A DNA stretch of 64,000 bases from Pelomonas sp965229315 (lineage in GTDB: Bacteria; Pseudomonadota; Gammaproteobacteria; Burkholderiales; Burkholderiaceae_C), in the NCBI RefSeq assembly GCF_965229315.1, contig NZ_CBDDJA010000002.1, positions 496,001-560,000 of the forward strand. Direction: 5' to 3'. Shown piece by piece: positions 7,072 through 14,163 of the stretch. A model generated the notes under the pieces. That model worked only from the letters and a program-made list of their open reading frames with translations. It was not told the origin of the DNA and made no database searches. Every line of letters starts with the position of its first letter. Position 1 is the first letter of the stretch. Made by a program: the position numbers and the translations under genes.

Positions 7072-8109
7072 ATGAAAAAAGCTCTGATTGCCTTGGCTGT
7101 TCTCGGCCTGACTGGCGGCGCAGCCGTCGCGCAATCTTCGGTCACCCTGTTCGGCGTCCTGGACGCAGACATGAAGTACACCAAGACCGGCGACGTCAAG
7201 AAGAAGGCGCTGGACTCCAGCGGCCTGAACACCAGCCGTTTCGGCGTGCGTGGCACGGAAGACCTCGGTGGTGGCCTGAAGGCTGGCTTCTGGCTGGAAT
7301 CCGAAGTTGCCGTGGACACCGGTGTCGCCGGCAACGGCGGCGCGTTCTGGGGCCGCCGTGCCACGGTGAGCCTGGCTGGTGACTTCGGTGAAGTGCGCCT
7401 GGGCCGCAACAAGACCGCTTCGCGTCTGCACCTCGAAGACTTCGACCCCTTCGCCTTCACCGGCCTGGGCAGCGTCGGCGCCGTCTACAGCAACCTGGGC
7501 AGCGGCAATGGCACGTCCTACGGCCGCGCTGACAACCTGGTCTCGTACTCCCTGCCCAACAACCTGAGCGGCTTCTACGGCGGCGTGGATGTCTCGGCTG
7601 GCGAAGGCACGAACACCAACAAGGGCCAGTCGGTCCGCCTGGGCTACAAGAACGGTCCCCTGCACGTGTCGGGCACCTACGCCAGCACGTCCAATGCAGC
7701 CGACAACAGCAAGTTCAAGCTGACGTCCATCGGCGGCGCTTACGACCTCGGCGTGGCTCGCCCCTCGCTGTCGTACACCGAATCGAAGTACCTGTCGCGC
7801 AAGCAGCAGGTCCTGACGGCCGCCGTGACGGTGCCGGTGGGCCAGGGCCAGTTCGTGGCCACGTACACCGACGCCAAGGCCAACGGTGCCGCCGAGACGG
7901 CAGCAGCCGGCTACACCGCCATCGGCGATGCCAAGCTGTTCGCCCTGGGTTACGCCTACAACCTGTCGAAGCGCACCGCGCTGTACACCACGTACTCGCA
8001 GATCGACAACAAGGGCAATGCCCGCTTCCTGGTTGCCGGCTCTCCTGCCGCGACCGCAGGCGGCCAGAAGTCCAGCGGCGTCGACGTGGGCGTTCGCCAC
8101 AGCTTCTGA
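7072..8109 (+). CDS. General porin, outer membrane (Burkholderiales type)
   Basis: Trimeric beta-barrel porin of the Gram-negative porin family, forming diffusion channels in the outer membrane. It has 345 residues. The signal peptide MKKALIALAVLGLTGGAAVA is cut before QSSVTLFGVLD, the standard start of these porins. Conserved pieces include SRFGVRGTEDLGGGLKAGFW, FGEVRLGRNKTA (loop L3 region) and the terminal beta-signal ending in Phe (VDVGVRHSF). AGGAG lies seven bases before the ATG. An intrinsic terminator follows at 8146-8171. A second, larger porin follows 184 bases downstream as a separate unit. Confidence 0.93.
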   Translation: MKKALIALAVLGLTGGAAVAQSSVTLFGVLDADMKYTKTGDVKKKALDSSGLNTSRFGVRGTEDLGGGLKAGFWLESEVAVDTGVAGNGGAFWGRRATVSLAGDFGEVRLGRNKTASRLHLEDFDPFAFTGLGSVGAVYSNLGSGNGTSYGRADNLVSYSLPNNLSGFYGGVDVSAGEGTNTNKGQSVRLGYKNGPLHVSGTYASTSNAADNSKFKLTSIGGAYDLGVARPSLSYTESKYLSRKQQVLTAAVTVPVGQGQFVATYTDAKANGAAETAAAGYTAIGDAKLFALGYAYNLSKRTALYTTYSQIDNKGNARFLVAGSPAATAGGQKSSGVDVGVRHSF

Positions 8110-8145
8110 TGCTGCGCCGGGCTTCGGCCCGTCACCCGCTCAGCC

Positions 8146-8171
8146 AAAGCCGCCTTCGGGCGGCTTTTTTA
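8146..8171 (+). terminator. Intrinsic terminator of the first porin gene
   Basis: Stem GCCGCC/GGCGGC with a TTCG tetraloop (8149-8164) followed by six Ts. It lies 37 bases after the porin stop. Confidence 0.88.
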
Positions 8172-8293
8172 CGCCTTGTCGCCTTCGGGACAAGGGGAAA
8201 TCGATGTTGGTGCCTCACAACAGCCAACGCGTGATGGCGGATGTCCTCGCTCAGAATAGGGTGGTTAACCAATTCTTAGCAGGAGACATGTTG

Positions 8294-9508
8294 ATGAAAA
8301 AAACGACCCTGGCCCTCGCCATCCTCGCCGCCAGCAGTTCTGCTGCGTGGGCTCAATCCAGCGTGACCCTGTATGGCATCGTTGATGCCGCCGTGCGTTA
8401 CACGAGCAACGCCAACGCAGGCACGTCGAAAAAGACGATGACGCCAGGTGGCATGTCGCAAAGCCGGCTGGGCATCAACGTCACCGAAGACATGGGTGGC
8501 GGGCTGAAGGCGCTCGCCAACCTGGAGCACCGCCTGAACTCCGACACCGGCACGGTCGTCGCCAACGATTTCTGGCGTCAAGCGTGGGTGGGCCTGCAGT
8601 CCAACGAATTCGGCCAAGTCCGTCTGGGTCGTCAGTACAACATCCTGTTCGACGTTTACACGTCGACGTTTGCTTCGTTCCGCTACTCGCCCTATATCGA
8701 GGCGTACAAGCCGGAAATCGGCATGTCCATGACGGCTCGCCAGGACAACATGGTCAAGTACCTGGTCCAGGTCGGCAACGTCTACGGTGAAATCCAGGTC
8801 AGCGCCGGCGAAGGCGCGACGGGTGCTGCCGCGGCGCTGCCGAACAAGACCATGGGCGGCCTGCTGCGCTACAACGATGGCAAGTTCGGCGCTGGCGCCG
8901 CCTACCTGGAGGCCACCGAGCAGACCGGCAAGAAGATCAAGGCCACCGTGCTGGGTGTGTCTTACACGGAAGGTCCTCTGTACGTGCATGCGTCCTGGGG
9001 CGAGAACAAGTTCGAGAACCCCTTCACGCTGCTGAACCAGTCCAGCGCTGCCGCTTTTGCAGCGTCGGCTGCAACGGGTGGTCTGGCGAACGTGGCCATC
9101 ACGACCCGCGGCGCGTACACCAGCGGCCTGCTGGGGGCCAACGTCTTCAATACCAACTCGGCCGACATCAAGACGCGCGACATGATCATGCTCGGTGCCA
9201 CCTACCAGGTGACGCCGCAACTGAACCTGGGTGCCAACGCCTGGCTGACCAAGCAGAAGCATTACGGCAGCCAGAACAACCTGGCCGCGCCTTTTGCTGC
9301 TGCACTGGCAGCTTCCACGGGCCTGAACACCAACGCCAACAGCACCAGCAAGGCCGACTTCTACGCGTTCGTGGCCGACTATGCGTTCTCCAAGCGCACG
9401 GATGCTTACTTCGAAGTGGACTTCACCAAGCTGAACGGCCAGGTCAACTTCGCCAACGGGGCAACGAAGCGCTACGGCTCGATGCTGGGCCTGCGTCATC
9501 GCTTCTGA
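8294..9508 (+). CDS. General porin, outer membrane (second copy, larger)
   Basis: Outer-membrane porin of the same family as the preceding gene but longer (404 residues). Signal peptide MKKTTLALAILAASSSAAWA, mature start QSSVTLYGIVDAA. Family motifs: SRLGINVTEDMGGGLKALAN, FGQVRLGRQYNILFD, terminal MLGLRHRF. Extra length lies mostly in surface-loop-like Ala/Asn/Thr-rich segments (about residues 245-350). I prefer ATG 8294 over 8288 because AGGAG (8281-8285) is then eight bases away instead of two. Own terminator at 9554-9583. Confidence 0.92.
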   Translation: MKKTTLALAILAASSSAAWAQSSVTLYGIVDAAVRYTSNANAGTSKKTMTPGGMSQSRLGINVTEDMGGGLKALANLEHRLNSDTGTVVANDFWRQAWVGLQSNEFGQVRLGRQYNILFDVYTSTFASFRYSPYIEAYKPEIGMSMTARQDNMVKYLVQVGNVYGEIQVSAGEGATGAAAALPNKTMGGLLRYNDGKFGAGAAYLEATEQTGKKIKATVLGVSYTEGPLYVHASWGENKFENPFTLLNQSSAAAFAASAATGGLANVAITTRGAYTSGLLGANVFNTNSADIKTRDMIMLGATYQVTPQLNLGANAWLTKQKHYGSQNNLAAPFAAALAASTGLNTNANSTSKADFYAFVADYAFSKRTDAYFEVDFTKLNGQVNFANGATKRYGSMLGLRHRF

Positions 9509-9553
9509 TGCATGCTGGTCGGGCGGCCTTCGAGGCGCCTGACCTCAGCCGCA

Positions 9554-9583
9554 AGAACGGGCCGCGAGAGCGGCCCGTTTTGC
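9554..9583 (+). terminator. Intrinsic terminator of the second porin gene
   Basis: Stem AACGGGCCGC / GCGGCCCGTT with GAGA loop, followed by TTTGCTTTT. Positioned 48 bases after the stop. Confidence 0.85.
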
Positions 9584-9704
9584 TTTTCGGGGACTTTCCT
9601 GCCACGTTCGCGACTGAGGCTTTCCCGTACACGGGCGGCTGCCGGCTTCACGCATGATCGCGCCTTCGCGCATTGCCGGGACCGGCAGTCAGACTTGAGG
9701 CTTC

Positions 9705-10682
9705 ATGCTGGTTTTCATTCTTCGTCGCGTTGTCCAGGCCGTCGTCGTCATGCTCTCGGTGGCCTTCATCGCCTTCATGCTGTTCCAGTATGTGGGCGAC
9801 CCGGTCACCAACCTGCTGGGCCAGGATGCCACCGACGAACAACGCACGGCGTTGCGCAAGGACCTGGGCCTGGACCAGCCGTTTCCGGCGCAGTTCGCGC
9901 GCTTCGTCGTCAATGCCGCGCAGGGCGAGTTCGGCATCAGCCTGCGTCAGGGACGCAAGGTGTCCGCACTCATCGTCGAGCGCTTCCCTGCCACGCTGGA
10001 GTTGGCGCTGGTGGCGGGGTTCATTGCGCTCGGGCTGGGCATCCCGCTGGGCGTCTATGCGGCGCTGCGGCGCGGCAAGGCCAGTGCTCAGGTGCTGATG
10101 GCGGGCACGCTGTTCGGTGTGAGCCTGCCCAACTTCGTCATCGGCATCGTGTTGATCTGGGTCTTCGCCGTCGAGTTGAAGTGGCTGCCCAGCTTCGGCC
10201 GTGGTGAGGTCGTCGCGTTCGGTTCGTGGACGACGGGGTTGCTGACGCGCGATGGCCTGCTCCATCTGATCCTGCCCGCGTTCACGCTGTCGGCCTTCCA
10301 GTTGACGCTGATCATGCGGCTGGTGCGCGCGGAGATGCTGGAGGTGCTGCGTGCCGACTACATCCGCTTCGCGCGCGCCCGCGGCCTGACGGACCGCAGC
10401 GTCTATTTCGGCCACGCGCTGAAGAACACGCTGGTGCCCGTCATCACCATCACCGGCCTGCAACTCGGTTCGCTGATCGCCTTCGCCATCATCACCGAGC
10501 AGGTGTTCCAGTGGCCCGGCATGGGCTTCCTCTTCATCCAGGCCGTGCAGTTCGCCGACATCCCCGTCATGGCGGCCTACCTGTGCCTGATCTCGCTGAT
10601 CTTCGTCGTCATCAACCTTGGCGTGGATCTGCTCTATTTCGCCGTCGATCCGCGCCTGCGTGTTGAAGGCAAATCGCATTGA
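9705..10682 (+). CDS. Peptide ABC transporter permease, DppB/OppB type
   Basis: Inner-membrane permease of a dipeptide/oligopeptide/nickel-type ABC importer, 325 residues. It starts MLVFILRRVVQAVVVMLSVAF, the usual first membrane segment, with the DppB signature GDPVTNLLGQDAT and the order of six membrane helices. The cytoplasmic EAA loop is LRADYIRFARARGLTDRSVYF (about 220-240). The ligand is not readable from this subunit. First gene of a four-gene operon; the next gene's ATG lies three bases after its stop. Confidence 0.93.
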   Translation: MLVFILRRVVQAVVVMLSVAFIAFMLFQYVGDPVTNLLGQDATDEQRTALRKDLGLDQPFPAQFARFVVNAAQGEFGISLRQGRKVSALIVERFPATLELALVAGFIALGLGIPLGVYAALRRGKASAQVLMAGTLFGVSLPNFVIGIVLIWVFAVELKWLPSFGRGEVVAFGSWTTGLLTRDGLLHLILPAFTLSAFQLTLIMRLVRAEMLEVLRADYIRFARARGLTDRSVYFGHALKNTLVPVITITGLQLGSLIAFAIITEQVFQWPGMGFLFIQAVQFADIPVMAAYLCLISLIFVVINLGVDLLYFAVDPRLRVEGKSH

Positions 10683-10684
10683 CC

Positions 10685-11629
10685 ATGGCTGCCGACGCTA
10701 CCTCCAGCCCCGCCGCCCCGACCTCCGCGTTGCGCCGCTTCTTTGCCGGCGATGTGTGGCATTCCTTCCGCTCCTCGCCGGTGGCGATGCTGGCGGCTGC
10801 GATCACGGCGGTCTGCCTGGTCTGCGCGCTGTTCGCCGAGGTCGTGGCGCCGCACAACCCCTTCGACCTCGCGACGCTCGAGCTGATGGACTCGCTCAAG
10901 CCCCCGGCCTGGATCGAAGGCGGCGAGTCCAAGTACCTGCTGGGCACCGATGGCCAGGGCCGCGACATCCTGTCCGCGCTGATGTACGGCACGCGCATAT
11001 CGCTGCTGGTGGGCATCGCCTCGGTGATCCTGTCCATCCTGATCGGCGTGAGCCTGGGCCTGCTGGCCGGCTTCGTCGGTGGGCGCATGGACGCGCTCAT
11101 CATGCGCATCTGCGACGTGATGCTGTCCTTCCCGTCCATCCTCGTCGCGCTGATGATCAGCGGCGTCGGCCGCAGCCTGTACCCGCACGCGCCGGACATG
11201 CTGGCCTTCGTCGTGCTCGTGCTGGCCATCTCGCTGACGGGCTGGGTGCAATACGCGCGCACGGTGCGCGGCTCCACGCTGGTGGAGCGCAACAAGGAGT
11301 ACGTGCAGGCCGCCCGCGTCATCGGCGTGGGCTCGCTGCGCATCATGCGTCGCCACGTGCTGCCCAACGTGCTGGGGCCGGTGCTGGTGCTGGCCACCAT
11401 CCAGATCGCCTCGGCCATCATCACGGAGGCCACGCTGTCCTTCCTCGGCGTCGGCGTGCCGCCCACCAGCCCGTCGCTGGGCACGCTGATCCGCAACGGC
11501 AACGACACGCTGTTCTCCGGCGAATGGTGGATCACCGCCTGGCCCAGCCTGACGCTGGTGTTGATCACGCTGAGCGTGAACCTGCTCGGCGACTGGCTGC
11601 GCGACGCGCTCAACCCCAGGCTGCGTTGA
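10685..11629 (+). CDS. Peptide ABC transporter permease, DppC/OppC type
   Basis: Second permease of the importer, 314 residues from ATG 10685; a TTG at 10679 is in frame but overlaps the previous stop. The N-terminal cytoplasmic tail is followed by a membrane helix (AMLAAAITAVCLVCALFAEVV), the OppC-type periplasmic segment LLGTDGQGRDILSALMYGTR, further helices and the EAA loop NKEYVQAARVIGVGSLRIMRRH. It is coupled to DppB and to the ATPase genes five bases downstream. Confidence 0.93.
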   Translation: MAADATSSPAAPTSALRRFFAGDVWHSFRSSPVAMLAAAITAVCLVCALFAEVVAPHNPFDLATLELMDSLKPPAWIEGGESKYLLGTDGQGRDILSALMYGTRISLLVGIASVILSILIGVSLGLLAGFVGGRMDALIMRICDVMLSFPSILVALMISGVGRSLYPHAPDMLAFVVLVLAISLTGWVQYARTVRGSTLVERNKEYVQAARVIGVGSLRIMRRHVLPNVLGPVLVLATIQIASAIITEATLSFLGVGVPPTSPSLGTLIRNGNDTLFSGEWWITAWPSLTLVLITLSVNLLGDWLRDALNPRLR

Positions 11630-11634
11630 TTGCG

Positions 11635-12615
11635 ATGACTGCCTCCCTTCTTGAAGTCAGCCACCTGCGGGTGGAATTCCCGACGCGCCACGGCACGCTG
11701 CTGGCGCTGGACGACATCTCCTTCTCCATCGCACCGGGCGAGATCCTGGGTGTCGTCGGCGAATCGGGCGCGGGCAAGTCGCTGACGGGCGCGGCCATCA
11801 TCGGCCTGCTGGACCCGCCGGGCCGCATCGCCGCCGGCGAGATCCGGCTCGCGGGCCGGCGCATCGACAACCTGCCTTACGAGCAGATGCGCCGCATCCG
11901 CGGCCGCGAGATCGGCGCCGTCTTCCAGGACCCGCTGACGTCGCTGAATCCGCTCTACACCGTGGGCCGCCAGCTCGTCGAGACGATCACCACCCATCTG
12001 GACCTGACCGCGTCGCAGGCCCGCGCCCGCGCCGTCGAACTGCTGGCCTCCACCGGCATCCCGGCGCCCGAAGCGCGTGTGGATCATTTCCCGCATCAGT
12101 TCTCCGGCGGCATGCGCCAGCGCGTCGTCATCGCGCTAGCGCTCGCGGCCAACCCCAAGCTCATCGTCGCCGACGAGCCCACCACGGCGCTGGACGTGTC
12201 CATCCAGGCGCAGATCATTGCGCTGCTCAAGAAGGTCTGCAAAGAGCAGGGTGCGGCCGTCATGCTGGTCACGCACGACATGGGCGTCATCGCCGAGACC
12301 TGCGACCGCGTGGCGGTCATGTACGCCGGCCGCATCGCCGAGATCGGCCCGGTGGCCGCCGTCATCCACCGCCCGGCGCATCCCTACACCGCGGGCCTGA
12401 TGGGCTCCATTCCCGCGATGGACGAGGACCGCGAGCGCCTGCTGCAGATCGATGGCGCGATGCCGCGACTGACCGCCATCCCGCCCGGCTGCGCCTTCAA
12501 CCCGCGTTGCCCACGCGTCGTCGAGCGGTGCCGCAACGAGCGGCCCGAGCTGGCGGCGGTCGGTGCGACCAGCGCGGCTTGCTGGCGGCCCGTCACGCTG
12601 GAGGTCGCGCCATGA
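11635..12615 (+). CDS. Peptide ABC transporter ATPase, DppD/OppD type
   Basis: Cytoplasmic ATPase subunit, 326 residues. Walker A GESGAGKS (43-50), Q-loop VFQDPLTSLNP, ABC signature FSGGMRQRV, Walker B LIVADEPTTALDVS, H-loop VTHDMGV. The C-terminal oligopeptide extension with Cys-rich GCAFNPRCPRVVERC, seen in OppD/DppD, is present and may bind an Fe-S cluster. The stop overlaps the start of the next ATPase gene (ATGA). Confidence 0.94.
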   Translation: MTASLLEVSHLRVEFPTRHGTLLALDDISFSIAPGEILGVVGESGAGKSLTGAAIIGLLDPPGRIAAGEIRLAGRRIDNLPYEQMRRIRGREIGAVFQDPLTSLNPLYTVGRQLVETITTHLDLTASQARARAVELLASTGIPAPEARVDHFPHQFSGGMRQRVVIALALAANPKLIVADEPTTALDVSIQAQIIALLKKVCKEQGAAVMLVTHDMGVIAETCDRVAVMYAGRIAEIGPVAAVIHRPAHPYTAGLMGSIPAMDEDRERLLQIDGAMPRLTAIPPGCAFNPRCPRVVERCRNERPELAAVGATSAACWRPVTLEVAP

Positions 12616-13610
12616 GCCAGCCCCTGGTCGAGGTGAAAGACCTTGCCAAGGTCTTCGACGTGTCGCCGCCCTGGCTGAACCGCGTCGTCGAGCGCAAGCC
12701 CAAGGCTTTCGTGCACGCGGTCGACGGTGTCAACTTCGCCATCGAGCGTGGCAAGACGCTGGCGCTGGTGGGCGAAAGCGGCTGCGGCAAGAGCACCGTC
12801 GCGCGCCTGCTGGTGGGCCTGTATGGCCCCACGCGCGGCCACGTGCGGTTCGATGGCGAAGACATCGCCAAGACGCTGGCCGGCGCCGGCGTTTCACCGT
12901 TGCGCCGGCGCATGCAGATGATCTTCCAGGACCCGTACGCCTCGCTGAACCCGCGCTGGAAGGTGCTGGACATCGTCGCCGAGCCGCTGCGCGAGCACGG
13001 CCTCGTCAAGGGCGATGCCGAAGCGAAGCGCCGTGTCGGCGAATTGCTGAGTTCCGTCGGCCTGAATCCGGCGGATGCGGAGAAGTTCCCGCACCAGTTC
13101 TCGGGCGGGCAGCGCCAGCGCATCTCCATCGCGCGTGCGCTCGCCACGGAGCCCGAGTTCCTCGTCTGCGACGAGCCCACGTCGGCACTGGACGTGTCAG
13201 TGCAGGCGCAGGTGCTCAACATCATGAAGGACCTGCAGCGCAAGCGGGGGCTGACGTATCTGTTCATCTCGCACAACCTGGCCGTCGTGCGCCACATGGC
13301 CGACCAGATCGGCGTCATGTACCTGGGCCGGCTGGTCGAGGTGGCCGACAAGGCCGAGCTGTTCGCCCGGCCGCGCCACCCCTACACGCGCATGCTGCTG
13401 GACGCCATTCCCGACATCCACATGACCGGCCGCGCCCGCACGCCGGTGCAGGGCGAGGTGCCCAACCCGCTCAACCCGCCCAGCGGCTGCAGCTTCCACC
13501 CGCGCTGCCCGCTGGCCAACGCGCGCTGCAAGGCCGAGCGACCGGCGCTGCTGGAGGCCGAGGGCGTGCGCGTGGCCTGCCACGCGGTTGAAGAGGGCAG
13601 GGCGGGCTGA
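12612..13610 (+). CDS. Peptide ABC transporter ATPase, DppF/OppF type
   Basis: Second ATPase of the importer, 332 residues. An N-terminal insert KVFDVSPPWLNRVVERKPKA is typical of OppF/DppF, followed by Walker A GESGCGKS (54-61), signature FSGGQRQRI, Walker B FLVCDEPTSALDVS, H-loop ISHNLAV and a C-terminal GCSFHPRCPLANARC. It ends the operon. No periplasmic solute-binding protein gene lies on either side, so the binding protein must be encoded elsewhere. Confidence 0.94.
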   Translation: MSQPLVEVKDLAKVFDVSPPWLNRVVERKPKAFVHAVDGVNFAIERGKTLALVGESGCGKSTVARLLVGLYGPTRGHVRFDGEDIAKTLAGAGVSPLRRRMQMIFQDPYASLNPRWKVLDIVAEPLREHGLVKGDAEAKRRVGELLSSVGLNPADAEKFPHQFSGGQRQRISIARALATEPEFLVCDEPTSALDVSVQAQVLNIMKDLQRKRGLTYLFISHNLAVVRHMADQIGVMYLGRLVEVADKAELFARPRHPYTRMLLDAIPDIHMTGRARTPVQGEVPNPLNPPSGCSFHPRCPLANARCKAERPALLEAEGVRVACHAVEEGRAG

Positions 13611-13629
13611 GCGCCCTACGCCCGGCGCG

Positions 13630-13806
13630 CTACGGTTTAGGGGCGACGATGGGTGCCGAGGCGGGAGCGGACGCCGCAGCCGCAGGTTTGGCGGGCAGCG
13701 TCAGCGGCCCCTTCTGCCCGCAGCCCGTGAGCGCGGCAAGGGTGATCAGCAGGGCGGCCGTCGCTGAGACGGTGAGCCCACCTACACTGGCGGCAGTCTT
13801 CTTCAT
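13630..13806 (-). CDS. lptM: Small lipoprotein LptM (LPS translocon maturation factor)
   Basis: LptM (formerly YifL) is a short outer-membrane lipoprotein that assists LptD maturation. The 58-residue product has a lipoprotein signal with lipobox LTGC at residues 26-29 and the family signature CGQKGPLTLP just after the lipidated Cys, then an Ala/Pro tail. Its start codon lies only 11 bases from the divergent cyaY start, so the promoters must overlap coding sequence. In many relatives, as I recall, lysA follows lptM; here the convergent peptide-transporter operon occupies that place. Confidence 0.88.
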   Translation of the reverse strand: MKKTAASVGGLTVSATAALLITLAALTGCGQKGPLTLPAKPAAAASAPASAPIVAPKP

Positions 13807-13817
13807 CCGCTGAGTTT

Positions 13818-14159
13818 ATGCCGCTGTCCGACGCCGATTACCTCGCCAAGTCCCATGCCGTGCTCGCCCGCATCGAGGCGCAGGTCGATGGCTGGCTGGA
13901 GGACGACGTCGTGGACATCGACACCCACCGCACCGGTGGCCTGCTGGAGCTCAGCCTGCCCGGCCCCGGCACAGGCAGCAAGATCGTGATCAACACGCAG
14001 CCGCCGCTGCAGGAAATCTGGCTGGCCGCCCGTGCGGGCGGTTACCACTTCAAGTGGGACGGTGCACAGTGGTCGGACCGCGAAGGCCAGGAGTTCTTCG
14101 CCCGGCTGTCGCGCTGTGCGAGCGAACAGGCCGGGCAGGCGCTGACCTTCAGCGCCTGA
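13818..14159 (+). CDS. cyaY: Iron donor protein CyaY (frataxin homolog)
   Basis: Frataxin-family protein that modulates iron-sulfur cluster assembly on IscS/IscU, cytoplasmic. It has 113 residues, close to the family norm. The acidic first helix and strand (DDVVDIDTHRTGGLLEL) provide iron-binding carboxylates, followed by the conserved strand block GSKIVINTQPPLQEIWLAAR, then GGYHFKWDGAQW. Divergent from lptM and convergent with mrcA, four bases between the stops. Confidence 0.95.
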   Translation: MPLSDADYLAKSHAVLARIEAQVDGWLEDDVVDIDTHRTGGLLELSLPGPGTGSKIVINTQPPLQEIWLAARAGGYHFKWDGAQWSDREGQEFFARLSRCASEQAGQALTFSA

Positions 14160-14163
14160 TCCG

